The notes below the pieces were generated by a model. The model saw only the letters and a program-made list of their open reading frames with translations. It made no database searches and was not told the DNA's origin. DNA of 64,000 nucleotides from Lingula anatina (lineage: Eukaryota; Brachiopoda; Lingulata; Lingulida; Lingulidae). Each line of letters opens with the position of its first letter. Within the stretch, counting starts at the first letter, position 1. The translations under genes and the position numbers were made by a program. The stretch is taken from contig NW_019775399.1 of NCBI RefSeq assembly GCF_001039355.2, forward strand, positions 124,001-188,000, given 5' to 3'. Shown here piece after piece: positions 1 through 24,452 of this stretch.

Positions 1-5
1 ATTGA

Positions 6-11793
<11,788 letters not shown>

Positions 11794-14700
11794 CATGGAG
11801 CCAAACTTAGGAGTTTTAATATTGGGTTTTTATTTTTTAAAGAAATTAAACAATGAAATTTGGAGTTTTATTGAAGATCATTTTTTTTTAATATTTGAAG
11901 TTGAGATTTTGGGTAATGAGAGTTAAAGTTGAGGGTTTGGGACCATTTTGAAGTTTTACAAGGAGTGATTTATTGAGATTCAAACCATTACCAGATTTAT
12001 AATTTTAACATGTCTGTCCTTGTAATCTTGATATGGGCTATTCCTTGACTTTACCATTCATGAGATTTCAGGAAGTTAAAGGTAAAACCTTTTTTGTGTG
12101 GAAAGTTTACTAAAATCTGAAATGATGTATTGATATTTTTGAAACTTTATGATATATTGGAACCATTCAGGGAAATTAATACCAAGATGATGAATGAATT
12201 TGAAGAGAAGGAACTCAAACTGTGCACTGAGGTACCATGCAGTAATGTAACTTGCCTCATGCAAAAGATATGATATTATTTCTGACTTGAGACTTGTGAA
12301 AACCTTGGCCAACAGGGAATGTTTGGTGATCAGAAGTATATTCTGTAGAAAATGTTATCAATATTGCTATAGAATATATTAGCAATAGATTGGTGAAGTG
12401 TACTTCTTCAAAGTCTGTAAAGATTCCATGACAACATATCCAGGAAATATAGAAGAGGATGCAGTCAGTTGACAACTGCAGCGCCATCTTCAGTGTAAAT
12501 GGACTGGAAAGTGCCATATTATAAAGTTTACTGGTTGATATATCCTCACTGTGAATGTTATATTAATTCGAGGCACTAAAAGATAAAAGCAGGTTGGGAT
12601 GTACTATACATGTTATTAGAAAGTGTAATCTGAAAAAATATTTCTTGATATTATAATAGCTTACCACCAGGGCCATAGACTGCCAGGGGTGGGGCTGTGT
12701 TGCCCCCGTAACCACCCCTCCCCCCAATCTTCAACTTTTTTCAGAAACGTAGAACACTGCGTCATTGGGACTGCATTTAACAAAGGATGTCTACATTGCC
12801 CATTCTTCATTGTGATTTAGTGCATTTACAGACCCAGTAATGTAATCAGTTCACTACAGAAAAAGCAAGTGGCCCAATTGGATATTTTTAATTCTTGCAA
12901 TCATAGCCATGACATATTCAGACTGAAGGCAATGATGTTTTACAGGAGGGTTGAGGTGTTATTTAGATTGATATAAAAAACATAGTATGGTTTTTAAGTA
13001 CTGTATATTAGTGACTTTGTGGTTGGTACAAGTTCTGTTTTACTTCGATGTTTTATATATAATTTTATAAGGAAACTGGAGGTCACAGACTGTATATCTT
13101 ATAGATGTTTTATCCGTTGTTATTTTGAGCACGTGAATGACGTTTTGTTATTAAGAGCACTTAAGTATACATGTATGTATGTATATATATATATCATTTT
13201 GTAGGTTAAGTATCATGATATCTGGTATTATGATTGTTATGATACCGCAGAAAATTTAAGAACGATGCTGGGTGTATGGATGCGTCTGAAATCAATGGCA
13301 AGTTTTATTCTTGGTTTTCCTCAGGTTTCTCTTGGACCCCTAGTGACATCTGTTGTGAAAATATATACACTGAATATCTGAATATTGTTTATTGTATATT
13401 TATAAGATTTTCTGTTAAGTTCTTTTTAAATTTGTTTAAGTTGTGATGGAGATGTGTATAGATGTAGATATGATGTGAAATATGTAATTTATGCTTCAGA
13501 ATTTATAAAACCAACTGCCATATCTATGATGTGATAGAGACAGTGCCACAATACATTTTAAGTGCCTTAGAGACAATATGTTATTGCACTGACCTTGTCT
13601 CCCACAAACGAGCTCACAAAACTAAACAAAAGACAAACCAATGCGTATCACTATAGATTTAAGGTCAGCACTTTGAAGCTTCCTCAAGTGCATTGAAGGT
13701 CACTGGATTGTGTTTTAACTTGAAAATGATGACCTTTCTAAAAGGTCTTTCTGAAGGTCACATAATAATGTAGATAATATGATCTTATTGACCTTAGTTA
13801 AGGAAACTTCGTATTTTTACCTTCCAGACCAGTTGGGTATATGTGTCAATGGTATTAATTACGGTGGTCACTTTTAAAGGTTGCATAATCTTGATCATGA
13901 TGGTCAATAAAAAACATGAACAAGTTAAAAGATTTCTCATGCAGGGTGGAGTATGGGACATTTTCAACAGCTCCAAAATTAAAATATTTTCGATATTACA
14001 CAAATGAGATTATGTCACTTTTGATACAAGTTAACGTACCGGTATGTGTCTAGTATAACAGTGCCTAGATTCTACAACAGGGTCTACAAGTAAGTACAGT
14101 GTAGGGTTACCGACAGTCCAGTGTATGTCTTGTGTTAAAGATATATGCATTGTAGAAGTCAAATGTACATCGAATTAGCTGTGAATAACATGTTGAGATA
14201 TGTATATTATTTATTTATTTCATTTTCACCATGATATCGACACCTATATTTAATTTGCTTTTTCACCGTTGACTGACCCTTAACGTTATGATACTGTATT
14301 AGTAATTCATTAAAGAGTATATGGTGTTCCGTTGTTTAAAAAACGGGTCTCGAATGAATATTGCGTCACTGGAAATCGAGAACACGTTAACCAAGACGTC
14401 CATGTTTTATCCAGCGCACACTCAGAGCAATGTGCTGAGTTACTGGATTGTTAAAGATCCCGAGCCACTGGCAGTCTAGTTCTATGGCGTTGCTCTTAAT
14501 GTCTCACTGTCAGGTAGTGTCTTAAGGCAACCATTTTACACCTAACGATCCGGTAGTTCCGCCTGTAGCTTGCAATGTGCGCGAGCCAATGTCCAGTTTT
14601 AATTATACGCACTTGATGAGAACAAATTCTGTGCAACAATGAAGCTGTAAGAAAATAAAATTTTATCTGAAACAGTGCCTGTTGTTGTTGTCTTTAATTT

Positions 14701-15211
14701 GTTGAAAAAAAAAGACAATTATACAATTGTCATATCACATTTTAAGGTGCACCCATAAATAAATAGTAAATGGCATGTCAAAGAAATTTTGGGATAAGCT
14801 TTCCTGAAATGTAAGTTGACAATGTTCTCTAGGAATGATCGAACCCACCGGCTTCATCTTAAATCTATTTAATATCGTTAGCTTTTACTCCAGCGCTATG
14901 GGCTCAATTCTCCAAATCCGTAATTTTCTAACAAAAAGTGAAAATGCAATGCAAAGAGAACATGTACCCATCGCCCTCATCTGCGGGATATATGAAAAAA
15001 GTATATTTATTATAGGTTTTTGGCCAAAATGCTGCATTTGGCTAATTTAAAAAAGAGTCACGGGGATTCATCCATCCATTGCCGGGTCACGTACTGATAT
15101 ACTGCCGACAGTAATTTGTCGGATGGTAATGCCAGCTGGAGTGAAACCAGGACTGGTTTAAGTTTGCCTGGACAGGCCAGAATGTAGTCCTGTTTAAAAC
15201 CCCCGGGAGCA
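11794..15211 (+). other. 3' UTR of the kinase gene and convergent intergenic region
   Basis: The region follows the kinase stop and lies between the convergent kinase and transporter genes. It is AT-rich with no coding region I can support. The best transcript end is the poly(A) signal at 14654-14659, which would give a 3' UTR of about 2.9 kb. A CCCC-rich stretch occurs at 12690-12725. Confidence 0.5.
14654..14692 (+). terminator. Possible poly(A) signal of the kinase gene
   Basis: AATAAA at 14654 is followed about 25 bp later by a GT-rich stretch (CTGTTGTTGTTGTC), the usual signal plus downstream element arrangement. Other AATAAA motifs exist, so the choice is tentative. Confidence 0.4.
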
Positions 15212-15330
15212 TTACGGCTGTGCTGTTGTGTTAGCTGAGATGGTCGAATTCAGTAGGTCGGTGTTAGGAGCTACTGCAGCGCCTCCCGTGTACAGAAGAC
15301 CTGAAGAGGAAAGATATTAATTGACGAATT

Positions 15331-15371
<41 letters not shown>

Positions 15372-16868
15372 CTGTGTGTGTGTGTGTGTGTGTGTGTGTA
15401 CTGTGTACTGGGTGTACATAGGCGGAGAGAAATCTGTTACAATTCTATTTCATGTATTGATCAAAACATATGTATGATTAATATTACAAGGGTATGTACC
15501 TGTATGACTATACCGCTTCGTTCTTGTTCATTCCCTGAAAGCATAAACACAAGTACACGCTACTCACATGCTCGCGCACACACACACATGCACTCACAAA
15601 AACACAAACGCACGCACACACGCGTGCGCGCACACACACACACACACACCATACCTGCCATGCTAGCCGTCATCATACAGGCTATATTGCCATACACCAT
15701 GGCTCGCACGGCCACGTCCACAATGTTCTCTTTCTTCCTCGGCTCAATGGTGATGAGAGAGCTCATATAGATGCCTATGGACGGAATGCTACCAAAGCCA
15801 GCCAGCGCGTACGTGCATACCACGCGAGTGCGCTCCTGAGTTGATAGAAAAACTTGCTTAAATTGGGAAATATATATTTATTATGTATTCACCCATTGTT
15901 ATCTACAATTAAATTCTTTAATTGTTTTGGATATATCTTTTAACAATAAGGCGCACTGGATGAATTTTGCTCACACAAGGTATTGTACGAGTATTTGAAT
16001 GATGTCTTCTTTTTGATATATATTTTCCCAGACGAAAAAAATATTGCTATGTGAAACTACGTGTTTATCAACATCGAAGGTTGTTTCCAGCTAACGTACA
16101 GTAAAATGATGAAGCGGGATGGCCAGTGTCTTAATGCTGTTATACTTACTGTTATCAGACCATTATCTATATAAGGCTTTAACTGACTAAATGCAAGGAA
16201 TTCCGAGAAGAAAATTTTGACGCCAAGAAGCTTTCCAACGATGAGTGCGTCTTGCCAGTCAGTACCTATCACGACAGCTAGCGGCGAAAATACGTATGAG
16301 CAAATTAACTGGAAAGGGATAAAGACATTTGTATCACATCTACATTAAATCATTAATATCTTTTAATAACCCCATGTCTAAGTGTACCCTATATGAAACT
16401 ATGCCCGCTTCAGTTTGATATGTTAATAATAAACTTTTCAAAAAAAAAACTTTTCGGTTTTTTTAAAAAAAGAGTACAATCGATCTGGACAGGATTGAAT
16501 TGAATATTCACCAACTTCAACCAGCTTACCTGAAAGTTCACATCCGGGACATCCACTAGATCTCCTAGGTAACCGAGGATGGTATCCATGGCTTCCACCA
16601 ATGACAGGAAGGTTATCAATCCCGCAGCCACCACTGCCGTCAACTTGATGGCGGCCAGCATACCGTTACACACTGCCTCCACCAGTGATCTCTCAGGCCT
16701 TATGACAAGAGATTGACAAAGAAAGTGTCTGTATTTTTAGGTTTCCTGTCCGGAATTTTAATCAAAAAATCAAAAACTCCACCCCACCCCCTTCAGGAAA
16801 ATATGCAATTTAATTTGGGAATCTTCACATTTGAAATAGGCCTATGGATATGCTTTTCTTGTTCAAGC

Positions 16869-16902
<34 letters not shown>

Positions 16903-19321
16903 AGAGAGTTAAATATTCTACGTCTCAAACCCAAACCGATGTCTCATGAGCCAAGATCCCATGGCATATCATATAACATACGGTGGCGCCATCTGCACGT
17001 CCTCCTCCGTCTTGGTGTGCGAAGTCTCTGTCTCTGGGAAGCCCAACTTTGCTATCGCCATGGCTGCCGGCGCTGACATGATACTGGCTGATATGAGGTG
17101 CTCTGGGGACGCCTACAGGTGAGCGAATAGAGACATTAACACGGAGATAAATACACAATTATGAAAACAATTCTTGAAAAGGTTTCAATTTTCGTATTTT
17201 TTTGTATAGATTTATACAGGCGATACCTGTATTGCTTGATTTATAACTGTTTTATACAGTTTGTAACTTTATAACTGTTTTATAAATAAATATACCTCTC
17301 TACCCACTAAAACTATTTGAAAAAGCGATTATCTGTTAATTATGTGATGCAGATATATGGAGTCAAATAGAACGGGGTATAATGAATATTTTGAAAGTTT
17401 ACCCCAAACGCTATGAAGGCTGCAATCACGGTACCGGCAATGGTAGTGAACCCACCGGTCATACACGCACAGAGCTCGGACTGTGTCAGCCTCTGCCAGA
17501 ATGGTCGGAACATCACTCCCGTCTCCACCTGGTGGGCAAGACAAACACCGCGGTTATCTATTGATTAAATCATCTATATATAATGACATTTCAAAAACGT
17601 CAAAAGCAAAAGATCAGAGTGAGTACACATGTAGTGCCCCGTAACGTTGCCAAAACGGAAGTGGCAATTTTTATCACAGGTTCTATACTTATAAATGAGA
17701 TTTGTTCAAGTGTAAATCTTAAGTAATTTGAAAGTATTTTTTAAGTCTTTAAAATAATACTTGATCTTTATTTTAGAATTTGCCAGAAAATATGCAAAAC
17801 TTAGAGTAGGTCGCATTTTGAACACTTACGATATCAGTACGATCTTTAACCCACCTGACCAAGAAAGATACTAGCAGCAGTGTGCAGCGCCTCTATCGGT
17901 GTAATCTTCATGGTGACCTGCATCAACCACGCCATCTTGCGGACCATCCACTGGATGGCTCCATAGTAATACAAAACATTTATAACGGCACTGTAGAATA
18001 TAATGATGGGCAAAATCTGGAAGATGAGAGAGGAACTACATGTAGTTTTCAACTTTGGAGGCAATCATAAAGCAACTATGTTATCAATCGTGACAACTGC
18101 TGATTAATAAAACATTTAAATAACTATAAAAATAGTCAACTTTTTTCACTTGCGTTAGCATGAATGGTTTCTGATAAATGTTTCCTACTCCCTTTACGCA
18201 CACAGTGGTCACAATTTTTTTGGTTTGAATATACGTTTATTTTTCAAGTGTCAAGATGCATCAAAGTAAATGAAAGATGAAAACGAGCATTTTTATCTAT
18301 ATACATTGACGCGACCATACCGCATATCGTCAAATATTTGCCTTGGCATTATGTACACTACGTCGATAAACTCGGTTATATCTATGAGCAAAAGATATCC
18401 TCATAAGAAAACACAAGGCATTTTCTTTTTACGTCTGCTAAATTTCTCAATGTGTTTCCTGCCATTGGAAACTGAAAATAAAATACGCAGAAACTTGAAA
18501 AGTGACTACAAAGGAACGTATGGTACGTAGTTTATAAACATACGCGGGGGGGGGGGGGTCCTCGAAAAAGTGCTTTTTTATGTTTATCGTATCTATTTTA
18601 AGGCACACAGTGACCGTGAGACCTTAACAGAAGTGTAGCAAAATTGCATTTCCCTGAAAACTTTACTATCTTTGTCTTATTAGCCTAGGTATACTGTCTC
18701 CAGTTAAGGAATCCTAAGTTTTAGGTCTTTGCCAGTGGTGGTTTTAGGGGAGTGTCAGGGGGTTTCTGACCCTCCCCCCCCCCGCCCCCCCTTCGATTCG
18801 TTCGCCTTCTAATATACCAATTTTTTCGGGGCCCTTCAGCGGGCCACAAACCCCACGCCAAGGGGTTCGGTTTCACCTTAACGTAACCCCCTTTCAAATA
18901 ATCCTGGATCCGCCCCTGAAAACACTCGAAAATGAAGATGGGAAATGCCCTTTCCAATTGTAACAGTAATAAGAAAAAACTCAAAATTCGAAAACCGGTC
19001 ACTTTTTTTCAGTTGTTTTTATTAGGAGACACCTAACTCCATCTTTTTCTCCGTTCTTCCTCTCTCTTCTATACAGGCATCTGATGGGCATGATTCTTTT
19101 TTAACAAGCTCACCTGGAACGCCACGGGGTGCATCTTGTATCCGGGATCACCGAACACCATCTTGGAGCCAGCGTCCACGAAACCTGCGAACGTCTGGAC
19201 CTGAGCCCCGAGGAACTGAAACAGCGCAAACCCCGCGCTCCATCTCAGCACCATCAGCCCCATCAGAAACTGGAACGCTAGGCCCCATAGCACGGGACGC
19301 CAGCGAATCTGAAATGTTGAA

Positions 19322-19355
<34 letters not shown>

Positions 19356-19372
19356 TAATAATAATAATAATA

Positions 19373-19422
<50 letters not shown>

Positions 19423-22400
19423 GTTGTCTCCTCGTCAATTTATGAAAAGATATCTAAGAGATAAAAAAATCTTGATCACATGATCTTGTAACGTGACCAT
19501 ATCCCACAATGCCATGAAGGTCTCAGTTGAAAAACTTTTACTTGAGTGGTGAGTCCAAATGAAACGTGTTTGGCAACTTTGTTAAAGAGGTTTAAAGTCT
19601 ATTTTCATAGCCTTATAACAGTATAAAGGATGCCTACAGGGCATCAAACTTCAGTGTTTAGAATTTTGCAGAAATGTCTCAACTAAGTTCTTTCTAGCAT
19701 CAAAAAATGGCTGTAATCCTTTAAAATAAAAAAATAGCACAGGGGGTAAGTTTGACCACTTGGCTTGCAACACTTTATTCTGTAACATGTATGATCTTTC
19801 AACACTAATTCAAAATATTGAAAGAATTGAATAGAAATATTGATATATCTGTCTACCACGTGAACTACAGTTGTACATGTATTTATGCGCAATTGACTTA
19901 ACAAAGCCAAAATTGTCTGAGCCAACTAGACCAGTGTTCCCTATAAATAATGAACTGTTTCTCTCGAAATAATCGAAATACTTTGTATTTTCGATACTTT
20001 TACACCTGAGAACAATATTAGTTCATTCAAATCCACAGACAGCTGTGATAAATTTTGATATTGATAGAAACATAAATGTGTCATCCCCTATTTCGAATCA
20101 TGCTGCAATATTGATATAACTAGGTCAAATATCAGGGCTTTATGTTTGGTAGGGGGTGTTTTGTAATAGGTACCGGTACATGTATACATCAATCCGTTGA
20201 ACGTTGACTGACAAAAAAGCAAGCCGCTCCTGATGGACTGGTTGAAAGGAGAAGGCTTAGCTTCTAATTAAAAATCGATTGTGCCTGTCCCACGCACCCC
20301 CCACTTCCACCCCACCCCCACATCCACCCCACCCCCAGCACACGGCCCTGAATATAATAAACAATGTTAATAAACTATAATCAATCTCTTTGTCACTGGA
20401 TCCTTTCATAAGAAAATGGACAGATATCGCGTTCCAGCGTTGGCATTATTCTCTTGGCAAATAACTCAGACGATCGAATAGGTCGAAATAATAAACTAGA
20501 GGCAAAGAGGACAAGAGTATGACCTTACTGACAGACTGCACTGTGAAATATATGCCTTCGTACAAAAGAGGAATGAAAATAAGCCATTTCACTTCATGTC
20601 AGTGACTGCCTACTTTATTGGTTTAGGATTTCTCTAGACTTACTCGACTGGTCAAGGAACCGGTTTTATGAAAACCGTCAATTCACCAGTGCGCGACCTC
20701 TTGTTGCGGGGCTCTTCTGCCAAATTTCCATTTAAAATACACAGGTGGATTCCCTAACACACGTCAACGAATGACGCTGCAGCAGCAATGGATAATTAAG
20801 CTTGGCTTCGTACGAAATCAATACGCTCACAGTCGCGACCATGGGTGTTAAGTATAAAATATTTGTCAGTGATACATTTAAACAAAGTCTAAAAAAAAAA
20901 AAAAGCAATGTTAAACAAACCGAGGGTCCGTGTAACATAGTCCGCCTTTTATCAGATTCGTACAGGTAAGGGTGTAAGTGATGTAAGTGGGTCAAAATCT
21001 AGAACGGGACATACTAATACCCCTACATTTTAGTGAAAACTACATAGTACTCAATTCAGGATGATGGTATAAATATGTTAAAAGAGTAGTTTGTCAAGTG
21101 GATTTTCAGCCTCTGCTTCTCGTTCAAGATCAGTTGATCATCTTAAACTTAAATTTTGTTTCCACTGAAAGACGCCAGGAAATGTGTTTTAAAAAAATTC
21201 ACTAAGTGACCTGTTAAAACATTAACGCACGTTCATGGTTAAAAAGTGATCAGTTTTCAATGTCACCATGATTACCTAAAGTATAGTTTCTTAAATCCAA
21301 AATGATATAGCTCTCGAATCGTCAGCACTAACTTATGAAATGATACGAAACGTTACCCATGTATTACAGTCTGTTAGGATATCAAACGTTACCTTTGCGG
21401 GATACTTTGACGTCACAAACGTCAAAAGTAATAGGAGCGTCAGACCCCCAGCAGACCGGAAGTTCTGAGGATTCCGTCCCGTGTCCAAAACCAAGAACAC
21501 GGTTAATCCCGCCAGCAGAAGTGCATAAAAGGTCCTGTGAATAAAACAAAGATTTTTCTTCGTTTGTGTTATACACTCAGAATTGCTATAAATCAATCGA
21601 TATGTACTGAGACAGTGACACTTATTACATATTGGAGTTTAATTCAGGCTTTTAACAGTTGCCGGAAGAATTTATTGTAGTAAATACTGTTAATAGGTAA
21701 AAAAAAAAACGTTTTGATATCAGTATATAAATAACGTTTGCATTTCACTTTTCAAATACTGTTCATTTATTTCCATATCAGAGGGCCCTACAGTGTAAAA
21801 CAGCCAAAATAATGAGACAAGTATTTTCTGACAACTTGAATATTGGCGATTTTACTATTACGGTACCTTCAGTTCACCTTCAACCAAGAAGGTATTTCAT
21901 AATGTTCTCTGCTATTTGCACCTCTACTTACCAGTGCGTGTATTTCCACATCCTCTTACCACACTTGACTCCAGCCAGCAGTCGACATATGACGTCATAT
22001 ATGACGTCACCGTAGCGCCGCTGCAAGTACTCATAGCTGACGAAGAAGAACACTATGGCAGTGATAATTATGACCACCAGGGCCCGCTGGCCGTTCAGAT
22101 AGGCAGCGTAAACTAAATACGCCACCCACAGGGCCACAAACACGCAGCGGACGGTCAGTGAAATTGTCCTTTTGTGACGCGAGTAAAACGCCTTAACAGA
22201 CTGGGAAACTTTGTCGATTCCCCGTGCTACACAATTCGGTGTTTTGTCCGTCACATTTTCTTCGTTCTCGGGCTCGGCAGTGGGTTTCTCTGTACCGTTC
22301 GGTTGGCACTTTGACAACAGTGACTGTCGCGTGCGCTTGTCTTCTACATAGACGTCTGTCACAGCTTTCTCAGTGTCACAGTCCACGTGATTCATCTGCG

Positions 22401-22443
22401 TTCCGTCAGGGACGCGCTCCGACCTGATTTCTTTCAGTTCCAT
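15212..22443 (-). CDS. SLC28A: SLC28/CNT-type concentrative nucleoside transporter, 10 coding exons
   Basis: Predicted plasma-membrane, cation-coupled nucleoside carrier. Coding exons from 5' to 3' on the minus strand are 22443-21932, 21534-21393, 19308-19114, 18016-17855, 17528-17403, 17112-16982, 16698-16530, 16308-16150, 15835-15655 and 15300-15212. Phases agree throughout and predict 621 residues, close to the usual 650-690. Family landmarks are RPVLWGLAFQFLMGL, ILPIIIFYSAVINVLYYYG, QWMVRKMAWLMQVTM, MTGGFTTIAGTVIAAFIAFG, ISASIMSAPAAMAIAKL and LVEAVCNG. The consensus GQTEAP is GQVETG here and GFANFSSIG is GFGSIPSIG, suggesting altered substrate choice. The cytosolic N-terminus (about 100 residues) is charged. 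Met 22443 was chosen; the frame stays open to 22497, but a likely acceptor lies in between, so a 5' non-coding exon is probable. Confidence 0.9.
15335..15400. repeat. (CT)n-(GT)n compound microsatellite
   Basis: A CT run passes directly into a GT run. It lies just upstream on the plus strand from the last transporter exon's acceptor, inside the final intron. Apparent plus-strand open frames here are low-complexity artefacts. Confidence 0.92.
15566..15650. repeat. (CA)n microsatellite abutting a splice donor
   Basis: A CA-rich tract with CGCA interruptions. On the transporter strand it reads GTGTGTG immediately after the donor of exon 15835-15655, so the donor GTATGG leads straight into a GT repeat. 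Confidence 0.88.
16868..16907. repeat. (GA)n microsatellite
   Basis: An AG dinucleotide run with AAAG variants in the transporter intron between exons 17112-16982 and 16698-16530. Confidence 0.9.
18721..18918. repeat. GC-rich dispersed-repeat-like block
   Basis: A GC-rich block with C runs, ending CTGGATCCGCCCCTG, inside an AT-rich transporter intron. The ending resembles a dispersed-repeat end I have seen in invertebrate genomes, but no transposase and no second copy is visible in this window. Class unknown. Confidence 0.4.
19322..19422. repeat. Palindromic trinucleotide repeat (AAT)n followed by (ATT)n
   Basis: An AAT run of about 50 bp switches directly to an ATT run of about 50 bp, so the two halves are reverse complements. 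It begins 14 bp upstream of the acceptor of transporter exon 19308-19114. Confidence 0.9.
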
Positions 22444-23299
22444 ATGTCTCCGACTTTGACTGGACTCCTGTGGACAATACATACAACACGCATTCATACA
22501 CTACAACACGTCACATACGGGTAGGGCGAGTGCGTGAAGTATAAGCTAACTTGACACAGAAGATGTAATGTTGATTTGATCTCAATGAACTTTGGCCCTC
22601 TGAGTAAATAATGCGGTACGTGAGGGGGAACAGCGAGGATTACATCAACAGGCTGGGAGCTGAGTGATAACAGGAAAGCCAAATGGCTTAATTAAGTGTA
22701 CCGCTCGATAAGAAACAATTGCTAAGAAGTTTAGTACGTAGTTAGTAGATTTTAGAGCTATTAAGGTTAACCGGTTATTGAAAATATCATGACATAGATA
22801 ATGGATACTAGTGATTGTATTACATAAGTATGTCCCCCCTTTTTCCTTAAGATTGTTAAATGGTTGATCGCGGGTTAGTCTAAAATTTAATGTGAAACCA
22901 CGCTGCTACATACCTCCAGATGTGAAGCTCTGCGGCAACATCTAGTGAGAAAAGACTTTGTTCTTTATAACCGGTTAGGGCTCCTTGTCCGTCACCTTGC
23001 GAAGATAGGTATTTATATATATACAGGTATTATATGCCATTAACGGCATATAAATGAGCAGTGCCCAACAGCATGTTATTGTTGGTAGAAACACTTAAAA
23101 ACGTGCCTTAACCTGATCCAGGACATCGCTCATGCATCAATGTGAATAATGAAAATGTTATTTTCTTAAAACTCATGTGCCATAAAATGTTTCCTCATGC
23201 AAAACGTAATACTGTGGTGGAATATTCATGGTGCAATACGTCCAGCCTCCATGTATAATCGAGCCTAAATCCCATTTATATTTGTTTTTTAAGCAACTG

Positions 23300-23551
23300 C
23301 CCTGCGACAATTTGTCTCATTTAACGTTCACGTACGTTTCTCAGTCTATTCTAGAACATTTGGTGAATTTTTTTTTACAGTTCTTATGTTGTTCGGTAAT
23401 GAACGTGGTTCGAGAACTGTTTTTGGGAAGTCCTTCAGAATGTCCTAGAACGGATTATAAGAACATTTTTCATTAAAAGTGAAAAACCTTATGTTCTAGG
23501 ACAGATTGAGAACCGTAAGTTAGCGTTAAATGAGACCAATTTTCGCAGGGG
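23300..23551. mobile_element. Non-coding foldback element with about 65-bp terminal inverted repeats
   Basis: The left end reads CCTGCGACAATTTGTCTC and the right end, reverse-complemented, reads CCTGCGAAAATTGGTCTC. Similarity continues inward through TTTAACG, TTCTCA and CTAGAACAT for about 65 bp. There is no coding capacity, which fits a MITE. No second copy was found in the window. Confidence 0.7.
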
Positions 23552-24138
23552 TGTTGAAACTGGATGTTAAATAAACATTTCAAAATACAAAAGGTATTGA
23601 GCAACTAAGTCGTCGTTGATAAAATCTCTCTCCAAATATACCGCCTCTGTAAATCTTAACAATAAACACTCTGCACAAGGGTGTTAACATTTCTTTAGTC
23701 GTGTTATTGGTCAGCAAGCAGCCCCAACGGCGTTATTTTTATTTTCACAATGTATTATCTAACAATAGAAGATATTATATATTTATGAATGCAAATTACA
23801 GACATACGTATATAACAGAAGAATGGAAATACCAGAAGTATTTTCTAACAACATATGTTAACACTTGTTGCCTATACATGTACACGCAGTATTTCTTACA
23901 TTGTCGTATTCATTGTACACTCTATCAGTTACCAACAGAGAAGGTGACGTGGTATTTGTGTGAAAATCCTCGCCGGACATGAGCGCAAAGGATGACAAAT
24001 ACCAACTGGATGCGACCCTTGTGTAGGGTAATGATTTTAGTGTACATTTAACGTATTTGTAAGGCACTATTGAATAGGTCTGTGCCTTCACCCCCCCCCC
24101 CCCCTACGTCATAGACAAGCGTCCCCTGCCAAAGCAGT

Positions 24139-24274
24139 CAGGGCTCGAAAGGTTCGCTATGTTGCGCACGTGTCTCGACTCCATAACCGATTCTATTTCG
24201 AGATACGGGGCCATGGAATCGAGACACTTGCGCACGTGCGCAACATAGCGAACCTTTCGAGATAAGGAGCCCAG
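24139..24274. mobile_element. Short foldback element related to the large element in lectin C
   Basis: 136 bp, almost wholly a hairpin. The left arm has TCGAAAGGTTCGCTATGTTG and the right arm has the complement (CAACATAGCGAACCTTTCGA). The centre contains GAGATACGGGGCC. The same TATCTCGAAAGCTTCGCTAT-type motif and CAGGGC ends occur in the 1.8-kb element at 48982-50801, so the two are probably one family. Confidence 0.75.
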
Positions 24275-24361
24275 GACAGTAAAAGTCCTGTCACACTTAG
24301 CGTAAAGAGGTACGGATGAGTATCACACAACTCTGGTGTGGCAGTGACTTTAGAGCGTTAA

Positions 24362-24452
24362 TGTGTTACACTGACTGCATTCAGCGAGAGTCCCCGCGGA
24401 GTTGGAGATCGACCTACGTAGTCCGATAGTTTCATTGGAATGTGCCCTTACA
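24362..24452. mobile_element. Partial copy of the GATCGATC-containing MITE family
   Basis: Contains GCATTCAGCGAGAGTCCCCG, then GATCGACCTACG and an end (TAGTTTCATTGGAATGTGCCC) that matches the end of the copy at 31899-32136. Only the 3' half is recognisable. Confidence 0.5.

Noticed and set aside
15321-15823. Long plus-strand frame across CT, GT and CA repeats
   Set aside because: It is driven by microsatellites and runs antisense to the transporter's ninth exon.
21333-21576. Plus- and minus-strand frames overlapping the second transporter exon in other phases
   Set aside because: The family alignment and splice phases support only one minus-strand frame.
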